Source: CAWFGW01 sp963849955 (lineage in GTDB: Bacteria > Bacteroidota > Bacteroidia > Cytophagales > JAAEPT01). Taken from it: a stretch of DNA of 64,000 bases. The position numbers were made by a program, and so were the translations under genes. Shown here in pieces: positions 52,012 to 61,656 of the stretch. Where the stretch lies: positions 124,001 through 188,000 of the forward strand of contig CAWKJU010000007.1 in the NCBI GenBank assembly GCA_963849955.1. The letters run 5' to 3'. The notes below the pieces were generated by a model. That model made no database searches and had not been told where the DNA came from. It worked only from the letters and a program-made list of their open reading frames with translations. How positions within the stretch are numbered: position 1 is the first letter of the stretch; every line of letters starts with the position of its first letter.

Positions 52012-53603
52012 AAAGATTTGCTCAGTTATTCAAAGAATTAGATGAAACGACCAAAACCAACAAAAAGGTTGCGGCAATCACTTCCTACTTTAATGAAGAA
52101 AACGAGGCCGATAAATTATGGGCGATTGCTTTATTATCACACAAAAGACCTAAAAGGGTAATTAATTCTACTTTTTTAAAAGAATGGGCGGCAGAAATTT
52201 CTCAGATACCGATGTGGCTGTTTGAGGAGTCGTACCATGTAGTGGGAGATCTCGCTGAAACTATTTCACTCTTAGTTCCTCAAACCCACACCCACACGCA
52301 GACTTTAACAGAGTGGATCATGTATCTCGAATCCTTGAGAAAGCAGGAATTGAGTGAAATAAAGGAGGCTATACTACAAGCCTGGGGTGGTTTAAGTACT
52401 TCGGAACGCTTCATCTTCAACAAAATCATTACAGGTGGATTTCGAATTGGGGTTTCTCAAAAATTGATGACGAAAGGTTTGGCTGCAAGTACAGGTCTTG
52501 ATGAAAATGAACTGGCTCACCGACTTATAGGTAATTGGGATCCGTTCAATACTACTTTCAAGGCCCTTATTTACGGAAATCAGGCGGACTTTAATGATGC
52601 TAAACCCTATCCGTTTTTTTTAGCTTATCCTGTTGAAAATCATGAAAAAGAATTAGGTGACTTAAATAATTGGTTTGCTGAATACAAATGGGATGGTATT
52701 CGAGGTCAAGTGGTGAAAAGAAATGGTTTGGTTTCAATTTGGTCACGAGGGGAAGAGTTAGTTACTGATAAATTTCCTGAACTGGTTACCATGGCGGAAA
52801 ACCTACCTGATGGTGTGGTGATAGATGGAGAAATTGTGCCTTGGAAGGAAGATCAGATATTGGATTTTCAAATCCTTCAAACACGAATTGGGAGAAAAAC
52901 TATCACTAAAAAGCATTTAGAAGATGCACCTATTCGGCTGATAGCCTACGACCTGTTAGAGCATAAAGGAAAAGATTTGCGATCATTGCCATTAATAGAC
53001 CGCAAACGTTTGCTAGAACAAGTTGTACAGTCTGCCAAAGAGGAACGTCTCATGCTTTCCGAAATTATCAGTTGTACTACGATCAACGAATTAGCTGAGA
53101 AAAAAGAACACGCCCGCACACTTGGAGCAGAAGGTTTGATGTTGAAACGCAAAGACAGTAGTTATGAAGTTGGGAGAAAAAAAGGAGGGTGGTATAAATG
53201 GAAAGTAGACCCTTACACAATAGATGCCGTGCTAACCTACGCGATGAGAGGTCATGGTCGCAGGGCAAATCTTTACACGGATTATACTTTTGGCCTTTGG
53301 CAAGATGGAGAACTCGTTACATTTGCTAAAGCGTATTCAGGACTTACAGATGAAGAGTTTCGCAAAGTGGATGCCTTTGTGAAGCGGAATACCACAGATC
53401 GGTTTGGACCGGTACGACAAGTGAAGCCTGAATTGGTTTTTGAATTGGCTTTCGAAGGTATTGCTATTTCTAACCGTCATAAATCAGGGGTTGCTGTGCG
53501 CTTTCCACGAATGCACCGTTGGCGACTGGATAAAAAGCCAGAGGAAGCCAACACCTTAGATGATTTAAAAGCATTAAAAAACATAGGCGAAGACAATGAA
53601 TAA
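52008..53603 (+). CDS. Ligase-associated ATP-dependent DNA ligase
   Basis: A 531-residue ATP-dependent DNA ligase. The N-terminal DNA-binding domain covers about 1-195. The adenylation motif I is YKWDGIRG, with Lys227 as the AMP-accepting lysine, followed by VIDGEIV and AEGLMLK. The OB-fold domain occupies about 405-520. It seals nicks using ATP, distinct from the NAD-dependent LigA. It overlaps the exonuclease upstream (4 bases) and the helicase downstream (8 bases), so it is translationally coupled. Confidence 0.95.
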   Translation: MKRFAQLFKELDETTKTNKKVAAITSYFNEENEADKLWAIALLSHKRPKRVINSTFLKEWAAEISQIPMWLFEESYHVVGDLAETISLLVPQTHTHTQTLTEWIMYLESLRKQELSEIKEAILQAWGGLSTSERFIFNKIITGGFRIGVSQKLMTKGLAASTGLDENELAHRLIGNWDPFNTTFKALIYGNQADFNDAKPYPFFLAYPVENHEKELGDLNNWFAEYKWDGIRGQVVKRNGLVSIWSRGEELVTDKFPELVTMAENLPDGVVIDGEIVPWKEDQILDFQILQTRIGRKTITKKHLEDAPIRLIAYDLLEHKGKDLRSLPLIDRKRLLEQVVQSAKEERLMLSEIISCTTINELAEKKEHARTLGAEGLMLKRKDSSYEVGRKKGGWYKWKVDPYTIDAVLTYAMRGHGRRANLYTDYTFGLWQDGELVTFAKAYSGLTDEEFRKVDAFVKRNTTDRFGPVRQVKPELVFELAFEGIAISNRHKSGVAVRFPRMHRWRLDKKPEEANTLDDLKALKNIGEDNE

Positions 53604-56025
53604 AACACTGTTCAATAAGTTTTATTCTGCTCAGGGATGGAAAGCTTCTTCATTTCAAAAAGATGCATTTAAAGCTATTTCCGAGGAAAAAAATGGTATG
53701 CTGAATGTTCCCACAGGTTTTGGAAAAACCAACGCACTTTTGATTCCTATTGTATTGGATGGACTTAATAAACAGGTGAAAAAATCGGGTCTTTTCGCCA
53801 TTTGGATATCTCCTTTACGCGCTCTTTCTAAAGAAATAGAATCTTCAGCTAGAGAGGTAGTTGAGTTTTATAACTTGGAATGGAAAGTCGCTTCACGGAA
53901 TGGGGATACGACCTTCTCAGAACGACAAAAACAGACCAAAAAACCACCGCAAATTCTGGTAACCACACCCGAAAGTTTACATTTACTTTTAGCCCAAAAG
54001 AAATACCACACGCTCTTCGCCAATTTACACTACTTTGTGGTAGATGAATGGCATGAGCTTATCGGTTCAAAACGAGGAGTACAGGTGGAGTTAGCCTTGT
54101 CTCGGATAAAAAATCTCTCACCAAACTTAAAAATTTGGGGTATATCCGCGACTATTGGCAATTTAGATGAAGCGGAGGAAGTGTTGTTTGGCTATACCCA
54201 TCATAGTGAAAAACGTGTACGAGTCACTACACAACAGCATAAAAAAATCCAAATTCATTCAATATTACCTCCCGCTACAAAAGAATATCCCTGGTCAGGA
54301 CATTTGGGAATTCATATGGCAAAAAGTGTGGTGCCGATTATAGAAAAATACCAATCCACTTTATTGTTCACAAATACACGTAGTCAAGCAGAACTTTGGT
54401 ACCAAACCTTGTTAACTATTGCTCCACAATTTTCCGGAGTCATGGCAATGCATCATAGTTCCCTCAACCGTGAAACTCGGGACTGGGTTGAAAGTGCTTT
54501 GCATGAGGGTAAGCTAAAAGTGGTTGTGTGCACAGCAAGTTTAGACCTCGGAGTGGATTTTAGACCTGTTGATGCCGTGATACAAGTAGGTGGACCAAAA
54601 GGTGTTGCGCGGTTTCTCCAGCGGGCAGGCCGAAGTGGACACCGACCTGGAGAAACAAGTAAAATCTATTTTTTGCCAACACATAGCATTGAATTGCTAG
54701 AAGCCTCAGCACTCCGTGAAGCAATTAAAAATGAACAAATTGAAAGTCGACAGCCGTACATAAGAAGTTTTGATGTGCTTGCTCAGTTTATGGTTACTTT
54801 GGCGGTCTCAGAAGGGTTTATTCCACAAATCTTATTAGAAGAAATAAGAACAACACATTGTTATCAGTCCATTACCGATAATGAATGGAGCTGGTTGCTT
54901 ACCTACATTACTCAAGGTGGAAAGGCATTAAACGCCCATGAAGAGTTTAAAAAAGTAGTGATTGATAAGGGCGTTTACAGAGTTGACAACAAACGGATAG
55001 CTATGCGGCACCGGTTATCCATCGGCACAATTGTAAGTGATTCCTCGTTACAAGTAAAATTTATCAGTGGTGGTTATCTTGGAAGCATAGAAGAGTTCTT
55101 CGTTTCAAAATTAAAACCTAAAGAAAACTTTTGGTATGCAGGAAGAAATTTGGAATTAGTAAAAGTGAGGGAAAATACCGCTTATGTAAAACTGGCAACC
55201 ACAAAAAAAGCAGGGAAAGTACCTGCCTGGTTAGGAGGGAGGATGCCTCTTTCATCAATGTTGGGGCAAGGATTACGCGACCAGCTTACTCATGTAGCTC
55301 AGGAAGATTATTATTCCAAAGAACTTAAAAGTTTACTCCCTACCATTACGCAGCAACGTGAATTAAGTATGGTGCCAACAGCCAATCAATTATTAATTGA
55401 AAGCTTTAAAACCCGAGAAGGGTACCATGCAGTTATTTACCCATTTGAAGGTCGATTTGTACATGAAGGCATGGGAGCATTATTGGCCTACCGAATTTCA
55501 CTTTTACATCCTATTACCTTTTCAATTGCTATTAATGATTATGGATTTGAATTACTGAGTGATCAGCCAATCCCTATTCAAGACGCTTTGGATAATGATT
55601 TTTTTACTTCAGAATGGTTAACTCGTGATTTACAAAAAAGCGTGAATGCTACTGAAATGGCGCGAAGACAGTTTCGTGATATTGCGTCAATTTCGGGTTT
55701 GGTGTTTAACGGTTTTCCAGGGAAATTTATAAAAGAAAGACATCTGCAAGCCTCTTCACAATTGTATTTTAACGTTTTTAGGGAGTATGATCCTGATAAT
55801 TTGTTTTTACTTCAAGCTTATGATGAAGCCTATTACCATCAATTGGAAGAAGGACGGTTACGCCAGGCATTACAAAGAATTGAAACGATGGAAATTGTAA
55901 TCACACAACCCGCGAAACCTACGCCTTTTGCCTTTCCGATAATGGTTGATCGCTTACGCTCGAAGTTGTCCTCAGAAAAATTGGAGGATAGAATAAAAAA
56001 AATGCAATTACAATTCGCAAAATAA
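53596..56025 (+). CDS. Ligase-associated DEXH helicase (Lhr-like)
   Basis: An 809-residue superfamily 2 helicase of the Lhr type. Walker A is PTGFGKT (39-45), motif II VVDEWHE (about 147-153), and SATIGN and QRAGRSGHR give motifs III and VI. After the two RecA domains comes a winged-helix and Lhr-core C-terminal part (about 390-800). It matches the helicase of the ligase-associated repair operon. It starts 8 bases inside the ligase gene and ends directly before the PdeM gene. Confidence 0.93.
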   Translation: MNKTLFNKFYSAQGWKASSFQKDAFKAISEEKNGMLNVPTGFGKTNALLIPIVLDGLNKQVKKSGLFAIWISPLRALSKEIESSAREVVEFYNLEWKVASRNGDTTFSERQKQTKKPPQILVTTPESLHLLLAQKKYHTLFANLHYFVVDEWHELIGSKRGVQVELALSRIKNLSPNLKIWGISATIGNLDEAEEVLFGYTHHSEKRVRVTTQQHKKIQIHSILPPATKEYPWSGHLGIHMAKSVVPIIEKYQSTLLFTNTRSQAELWYQTLLTIAPQFSGVMAMHHSSLNRETRDWVESALHEGKLKVVVCTASLDLGVDFRPVDAVIQVGGPKGVARFLQRAGRSGHRPGETSKIYFLPTHSIELLEASALREAIKNEQIESRQPYIRSFDVLAQFMVTLAVSEGFIPQILLEEIRTTHCYQSITDNEWSWLLTYITQGGKALNAHEEFKKVVIDKGVYRVDNKRIAMRHRLSIGTIVSDSSLQVKFISGGYLGSIEEFFVSKLKPKENFWYAGRNLELVKVRENTAYVKLATTKKAGKVPAWLGGRMPLSSMLGQGLRDQLTHVAQEDYYSKELKSLLPTITQQRELSMVPTANQLLIESFKTREGYHAVIYPFEGRFVHEGMGALLAYRISLLHPITFSIAINDYGFELLSDQPIPIQDALDNDFFTSEWLTRDLQKSVNATEMARRQFRDIASISGLVFNGFPGKFIKERHLQASSQLYFNVFREYDPDNLFLLQAYDEAYYHQLEEGRLRQALQRIETMEIVITQPAKPTPFAFPIMVDRLRSKLSSEKLEDRIKKMQLQFAK

Positions 56026-56658
56026 ATGAGAGTTACCATTCAGGATACAGAATTTATATTGGATCATCGAAAGGTGCTTTTTGATGTAGAAAAAAAGCGT
56101 TTGATTCTTACCGATCTTCATATTGGCAAAAGTGCTCATTTTCGTAAAAGCGGTCATTCCTTACCTAGTTATGGTTTGGACAGTGATTTAAAACGGTTTC
56201 AAGAAATTTTAGAAGAATATCAGCCTAACGAAGTATTGATTTTAGGAGACTTATTTCACAGTTATCATAATGAGGAATTTTTAAAATGGAATCATATCTT
56301 AAAAAATCATTCAAAAATCAATTTTATACTTGTAGTCGGAAATCATGATCGGTGGTCACTTAATAGAAACAGGGATCAGAAAATGGAACTGATTAGTGAG
56401 TTAGATGAGCAAGGTATTTTATATACTCACGAACCACTTAATAAAGGTGATAAAATTAATTTTTGCGGTCATCTTCATCCGGGTGTCCTATTGCTCGGTG
56501 AAGGCCGACAACGAATTAAATTAAGCTGTTTTTGGCTTTCAAAAACCCAATTGATATTACCCGCCTTTAGTGAATTAACTGGTTTGCATATTATTAAACC
56601 AACTATAGAGGACCGTGTTTTTACAACTTTAGATGATAAAGTAATTGAACTGTTATAA
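56026..56658 (+). CDS. pdeM: Ligase-associated endonuclease PdeM
   Basis: A 210-residue calcineurin-like metallophosphoesterase. The five metal motifs are present: TDLHIGK, LGDLFHS, VGNHDRW and GHLHPG, with HFRKSGH after the first. It matches PdeM (TIGR04123), the nuclease partner of the exonuclease-ligase-helicase set. It follows the helicase with no gap (start at the next base), closing the four-gene operon. The operon probably repairs breaks or processes damaged ends. Confidence 0.93.
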   Translation: MRVTIQDTEFILDHRKVLFDVEKKRLILTDLHIGKSAHFRKSGHSLPSYGLDSDLKRFQEILEEYQPNEVLILGDLFHSYHNEEFLKWNHILKNHSKINFILVVGNHDRWSLNRNRDQKMELISELDEQGILYTHEPLNKGDKINFCGHLHPGVLLLGEGRQRIKLSCFWLSKTQLILPAFSELTGLHIIKPTIEDRVFTTLDDKVIELL

Positions 56659-56712
56659 GTTGTAAATTTGATTGATAATGGCAGTATTAGTGCCTAACTA
56701 CTGATGGATAAC

Positions 56713-58323
56713 TTATCGAATTAAAGTCACATAAATAGGAGCGGATCCTTCGGGAATAACGATGTAATAGCCTGCATCTAAGGGATTACCATCACGGTTG
56801 GTGCCGTCCCAATTAATTGGAGCCTGCAGAGTATTGACCAAAGTGCGATTATAGTCATAGATCTTCACTTGACCTGCCTGTTCAATGTAATAATAGTCAG
56901 CAACACCATCTCCATTGGGCGTAAGCACGGGGTCGCAGCCTTTAATTTTGGCTAAAGCTAGGGGTTGAGTAGCTGTACAATTTTTAGCATCGATTACTGT
57001 TAATTCATATTTTCCTGCTTGCACATGATCTAATTGATAATCTTTCCATAATCTTGTAGTTCTGCCATCATTTAACTGAAAGGTAAAGGGGTTGTTTTCG
57101 CCTAGAATTTCAGCGTTAGATAAGTCAATGGTATATCCCTTAATACAATCTTTTTTAACGATATCTAAAACTGGTAAGTTAAATTCAATGCAAGGCAGCA
57201 CAGTTACTTGAAAGGTAGTAGAATACAGTGTTAGGGAAGGAGCAGTAGAATTATAAATTTTAAGGGAGTATACGCCTGCATCTTCTGCTTTTAAAGGGTT
57301 TAAAATATAGAAGGGTGTATATGAGCTATCCTGTGTTACATTGTTTTTTTTCCATACATACAAATTACCAGTTGAAGGTGAATTAATCGGATATTCTAGC
57401 TGAAGGTTACTTTCTTCTCGTGCAGAAATATTGTTGATTGTAAAGGGTTTTTGTGGAGAATAAGTGAAAAACGTAGGTGCTCCTCCTTCAATTACTGGAA
57501 CGATGTCTTCAAATGTTAGCTGACATCTATGCACATCTAAGGTGTTAAGACCAGGTTTATTTTCTAAATAGGGCAATTGCGTGATTGGGTTTTCATATAA
57601 GAAAGCTCGTGTTAATGTGGTGTTAGAATCTAATCCTCTGAAATTTAAAATGTTATTTCCCCAAGCAAAAAGAATTTGCAGTTGTTTCAAGCTTTCCAAC
57701 CCGATAATCCTGGTTAAATTTAACTTATGTACATGTAGTTGTTTTAAGTTTATAAGTATGGAAAAATCGAGTTCCTCTTTAATTTGGTTATCTCCAATCA
57801 CTAAAATTTCAAGATTAGGTAGTTGAGTGAAAGGAGGTAACTGAGTTATTTTATTATTGGAGCAATATAAGCTTTTCAATTTGGTTGATTTAGATAAATC
57901 TGGCAATGCTGTCAACTGATTGTTCATCACTTGAAAATCAAGTAATTCCGTTTGGTTAGTGAAATCAGGTAAAGAAATGAACTGATTATTGTTTCCGTAA
58001 AAATTTATTAAACCCGTAATAGATGAAATGTCAGGCATGGTTGTCAATTCATTATCGGTAAGATCTAAGGTAGTAATGCTAGTAAAATGTTCAATACCAG
58101 AAATGTTTTTAATGTTTGCTTCACGAATAGATAATTTTCCACCAAGCGCATTTGCTGCAGAAATAAGTAATTGGTCGCCTTGCATTACTTGCGGATAATC
58201 AGCTTTTAATTTGTTTCTGAAATTAGTATCTGCTAATTCTACCGTTTGGGCAAAACATATAGTCGTCATTAGTACAACTAAAAGGGATAATATGGTTTTT
58301 GATACTCTCAACTTATCGTACAA
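56713..58323 (-). CDS. LRR surface protein with gliding-type (T9SS type B) C-terminus
   Basis: 536 residues. A signal peptide (about 1-26) is followed by a TNFRNKL module like that of other Bacteroidota LRR proteins. About ten LRRs (80-275) follow, then an Ig-like domain (about 285-385), a second strand-rich domain, and a C-terminal domain starting TPNGDGVADYYYI that matches the gliding-motility CHU_C/type-B sorting domain. It is probably exported by T9SS and anchored or released as an adhesin. It overlaps the anti-sigma gene by 11 bases, so it belongs to the sigma-factor operon. Confidence 0.85.
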   Translation of the reverse strand: MYDKLRVSKTILSLLVVLMTTICFAQTVELADTNFRNKLKADYPQVMQGDQLLISAANALGGKLSIREANIKNISGIEHFTSITTLDLTDNELTTMPDISSITGLINFYGNNNQFISLPDFTNQTELLDFQVMNNQLTALPDLSKSTKLKSLYCSNNKITQLPPFTQLPNLEILVIGDNQIKEELDFSILINLKQLHVHKLNLTRIIGLESLKQLQILFAWGNNILNFRGLDSNTTLTRAFLYENPITQLPYLENKPGLNTLDVHRCQLTFEDIVPVIEGGAPTFFTYSPQKPFTINNISAREESNLQLEYPINSPSTGNLYVWKKNNVTQDSSYTPFYILNPLKAEDAGVYSLKIYNSTAPSLTLYSTTFQVTVLPCIEFNLPVLDIVKKDCIKGYTIDLSNAEILGENNPFTFQLNDGRTTRLWKDYQLDHVQAGKYELTVIDAKNCTATQPLALAKIKGCDPVLTPNGDGVADYYYIEQAGQVKIYDYNRTLVNTLQAPINWDGTNRDGNPLDAGYYIVIPEGSAPIYVTLIR

Positions 58324-59449
58324 TGGTTAATTCAACTTTTTCTTTTCTGCCGTCTGAGTAATTGATGGTGGCTAAATAGGTACCAATAGGAGCGGTGACT
58401 CCTTGATAATCCGATCCATCCCAATACTTTTCTCCTACACCAAAGTTATCTCTATAAATTTCTTTACCAAAGGTATTAAATATGATAAAAACACCTTCAC
58501 TGCCTTCTTCATATAATAACTCCCATTTTTCACCGTAGTCGGGATTAAAACTAAAAGAGCTATTTAATGAACACCATTTTTCAGTCACTACAACCTCATC
58601 TTTAAATGAACAAGTTGGGTTATAAGTAACCACCACTTTATGTCGTCCTGCCGCAACATCTCTAAACACGCCACCTGCTGTAGATTCCATTCCATCCAAC
58701 TCCACTTGTAACGGTTGTGTGGATTTGATAGTAATCATTCCATTGTCTTTTTCCTTACAAGCCGATTCTGTTTTTACATGATAATCTTTCATGCAAACTG
58801 GTGTAGTAGGTTGTTCTTCTGGAACTGTCGTTTTCACTGTTTTGGAGGGCACAACTTCTTTTTCTGTCGAATCCAACTTAATTTTTTCCGTTTTATTTGA
58901 AGCTTGCTCATCAGAAACAATAATTAATTTTTCTGTAGCTGGCTTTTTAGGCAGGCTAGTATTTGGTGTTTTATCTTCTGAGTTATTTATGGTTGAGTGT
59001 GTTGGTTGAGCTACTTCAACTTCACTTGTGATGGAATTATTTTCTATCGATGAATCTTTTATAACGACACTTTTTGTAGTGATAACATCGTTAGTTTTAA
59101 CACCTTTGTCAATGCTAACTGGTGTAGTTTGAGGTGTGTTAGTTGTTTGATTAGCAATTAAGTAGACTCCGGTAGTTGCACCAACTAATAAGGCTGCACC
59201 CAATAAATATTTACCTGTTGATGGCTTTGATTTATATTTAATGTTTTTAATGTCTTTACCAACTTTTTCTTTCAAGGAAGATAAACTTGCAAAATAAATG
59301 GCTTCATTGATCAATTTCGCTTCCTCTACCAGTGAAGCAACGTCACCATTTTTAGCCATGGTTTCTTCAAAGGCAGTTTTTTCCTTCTCCGACATCAAGC
59401 CATTAAGGTAATTATCAATTGTTTCCTGTATGTTATAATCTTCTTTCAA
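58313..59449 (-). CDS. Anti-sigma factor with T9SS type-B-like periplasmic domain
   Basis: A 378-residue single-pass protein. The N-terminal cytoplasmic part (1-75, TIDNYLNGLMSEKEKTAFEE) has the zinc-free anti-sigma look. A membrane helix (about 80-100) and a long Thr/Ser/Lys-rich linker follow, then a small strand-rich domain and a C-terminal domain (about 300-378) with FNTFGKEIY, WDGSDY and TIVR, like the CHU_C/gliding type-B domain. It should hold the ECF sigma factor at the membrane. It overlaps the sigma gene by 4 bases and the LRR gene by 11. Confidence 0.82.
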   Translation of the reverse strand: MKEDYNIQETIDNYLNGLMSEKEKTAFEETMAKNGDVASLVEEAKLINEAIYFASLSSLKEKVGKDIKNIKYKSKPSTGKYLLGAALLVGATTGVYLIANQTTNTPQTTPVSIDKGVKTNDVITTKSVVIKDSSIENNSITSEVEVAQPTHSTINNSEDKTPNTSLPKKPATEKLIIVSDEQASNKTEKIKLDSTEKEVVPSKTVKTTVPEEQPTTPVCMKDYHVKTESACKEKDNGMITIKSTQPLQVELDGMESTAGGVFRDVAAGRHKVVVTYNPTCSFKDEVVVTEKWCSLNSSFSFNPDYGEKWELLYEEGSEGVFIIFNTFGKEIYRDNFGVGEKYWDGSDYQGVTAPIGTYLATINYSDGRKEKVELTIVR

Positions 59450-60018
59450 CTGCGTAGTATGTTTAAAGCACCTTCATTTTCCATGACTAGTTTTGAGAAA
59501 TATTGCTTGCATCTGTAGTGCTGATTTTTAGATACTTTCTCGTCTTTGAAGCCCATAATGCTGGCTATTTCTTTCATGCTTTTTTTATCAAAGATCACGA
59601 AAGATAAAATTCGTCTACAATTTTCTTCTAATTGATTAAACAATGTGTGAAATGTACTTAAGCGTTCTTCACTAATCATATCTTTTAGTACATCTGATCC
59701 ATCGCTGAGGTCAAATCCTTGTAGTTCTTTTTTAATTACTTTTTGTCGCTTTCTGGCTAAGTCTATCCAAGCATTTTTTGCTACTCGAAATAAAAAGCCA
59801 TCCAGTTCATATTCTTCTTTGTATTTGCCTGTCTTCACATAATGAAACAACACCATAATTGCATCTTGAAACACGTCATCCGCATCATCCAACGTGCCTG
59901 AATTATTTAAGATGAACTTTCTTATCTTCCTCAATGGGTCTTTGTACAAGTATTCAAGAACTTTGTCATTATCTCCGTTTCGGATACTTTGTATAAGTGA
60001 TTTTGAAATGTCCTTCAT
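59446..60018 (-). CDS. ECF-type RNA polymerase sigma factor
   Basis: A 190-residue sigma-70 family protein with region 2 (LDDADDVFQDAIMVLF) and region 4 (SMKEIASIMGFKDEKVS, a helix-turn-helix), without regions 1 and 3. It heads the operon with the anti-sigma and LRR genes. It is divergent from the PorP/SprF-like gene, so it may control both directions. Its start codon lies 22 bases inside the longest possible 5' extension of that divergent frame. Confidence 0.92.
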   Translation of the reverse strand: MKDISKSLIQSIRNGDNDKVLEYLYKDPLRKIRKFILNNSGTLDDADDVFQDAIMVLFHYVKTGKYKEEYELDGFLFRVAKNAWIDLARKRQKVIKKELQGFDLSDGSDVLKDMISEERLSTFHTLFNQLEENCRRILSFVIFDKKSMKEIASIMGFKDEKVSKNQHYRCKQYFSKLVMENEGALNILRS

Positions 60019-60146
60019 TATATCCTAACTACGGGTGTCAAAAGAAAAGGTCATCACTTGAGAATAAATTATTTATATATTTAACGATTATTAATTTATC
60101 AATTAGCAAATATCGACCAAAAAGAGTTGGGTTAAAATGCCTCAAT

Positions 60147-61031
60147 TCTAATCAACAAAAATGCAGTACACTGCTTTTTGTGATGTTACTATTGGTTAAT
60201 TTCCGGTCTGTACAAGCCCAATTATCGTCTACGGTGTATGAAACATTTACGCAGACAATGGTAAATCCTTATCTCATTAATCCTGCTAATAGTGATAGTT
60301 CTTATTCCTTTAAGGCATGCTTTAACAACATCAACGAACTAGGTCTTTTGAAAAATGTGAGTAAATTTTATTTCGATGGCGATAAGCGGTTCAATTCAGT
60401 GAAAAAAAACGAATACCATTTTTTGGGAGTTCAGACCAACAACTCAAAAATTGGCGATTACATCAGTCGAAGTCGTTTGCAGTTGCGCTATTCCTGGTTT
60501 ACTCAGTTGAGTAAAAAAACATTTTTATCATCGGGGATTTCCATGGGCTTCGTCAATTATGCTTTTGAAACTACACAAGGCGGAACAGGTGGTTCAGATT
60601 ATGGCCCTGATGGGTCGGTTGGTGTACATATACTGCGTTCAGGAACCAGCATCGGGTTTGCCATACAACAGATATTCACCCCAGTATTGATGCCTGTAAA
60701 TCAATCTTTTCAATTCCTTCGATTATACAATGTAGACTTAACTAAAGAACTAAAGATTACTTCTGATTTCCAATGCTCGCTTTTTTCAGTCTTTCAAGTG
60801 TCAGAGGAAGGTAATTATGCGTATAGTTTTGGCACCCTCTCCCGCATCGCAAATATGGGTTTAATAGGAATTAATAATTTTAACTTGAAAAAAACGACTG
60901 TGAATGTAGGGGTCGAGAATTTAGCGGTATTGGATATCGACTTTACATTGATGGCTGCCTACAGTTTTCACCATTCAGGAATCAGTTTACCTGATAATAC
61001 ATTAGAACTTTTTATCGCAATTCAGAAATAA
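60147..61031 (+). CDS. PorP/SprF family T9SS outer-membrane protein, start uncertain
   Basis: About 300 residues of PorP/SprF-like beta-barrel protein: opening motif TQTMVNPYLINPA, then GGSDYG and closing short barrel strands. PorP/SprF proteins help export and anchor substrates with type-B C-terminal domains. A signal peptide (LLFVMLLLVNFRSVQAQ) is visible, but no good start is in frame. The frame opens back to a GTG at 59997 inside the sigma gene. An ATG at 60137 would fit a perfect signal peptide if one base near 60146 were removed. Confidence 0.75.
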   Translation, partial: SNQQKCSTLLFVMLLLVNFRSVQAQLSSTVYETFTQTMVNPYLINPANSDSSYSFKACFNNINELGLLKNVSKFYFDGDKRFNSVKKNEYHFLGVQTNNSKIGDYISRSRLQLRYSWFTQLSKKTFLSSGISMGFVNYAFETTQGGTGGSDYGPDGSVGVHILRSGTSIGFAIQQIFTPVLMPVNQSFQFLRLYNVDLTKELKITSDFQCSLFSVFQVSEEGNYAYSFGTLSRIANMGLIGINNFNLKKTTVNVGVENLAVLDIDFTLMAAYSFHHSGISLPDNTLELFIAIQK

Positions 61032-61120
61032 TTTCACCCTTACTGATGACCATCTTTAGTTGATCACGTAGCCTAATACCTTTTAAAAAAGAGGCAATAT
61101 ATCAACTTTAAACGTCATTT

Positions 61121-61651
61121 ATGGAAAATAGGTACCCAGATCGAGATGTTGTAGCCAACACTGGTAACTATGATTTAGACCTTCGTTTGGCAAAAGATGG
61201 TGATGGCAGGTTGTTCCATATTGAGATGGACGATGTAGCCATTACAGGTCCGATAGCAGTACCCAATACAGGCGGATGGCAAGTATGGGAAACGTTCAAA
61301 TTAGAAGACCTAAACCTCACAGCTGGAGAACACATCATGCAAATCGTGTTTGATACTGATTACACCAACCTGAACTATCTCCACTTTACTGACTTAGTCA
61401 CTCGAGTTAATCATTCTAATAGTAATACAAAGGGTAATATTTACCCAAATCCTTTTAACAATGAGGGTTTTACCATTCAAGAAAACGGACATGAGTTTGA
61501 GTATGAAATCGTGCACATACTCGGTAATACCGTTGAGAAGGGGATAGCAAATAACAAAGTAAAAATAGGTACAGATCTCCCAACAGGGATATATGTACTT
61601 GTTGTTCAAGTAAATAACAGTCAATCAATACATAAAATCGTTAAAAAATAA
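61121..61651 (+). pseudogene. Orphan C-terminal part of a CBM6/T9SS protein
   Basis: 176 residues without a signal peptide. The first roughly 95 residues match the second half of a CBM6 domain (VPNTGGWQVWE), followed by a T9SS type-A domain (YPNPFNNEGF to HKIVKK). A stop codon precedes the ATG by nine bases, and the first half of the CBM6 is missing. This is the tail of a larger enzyme cut off from its front. The GH10-like gene begins 5 bases later. Confidence 0.75.
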
Positions 61652-61656
61652 GCACT

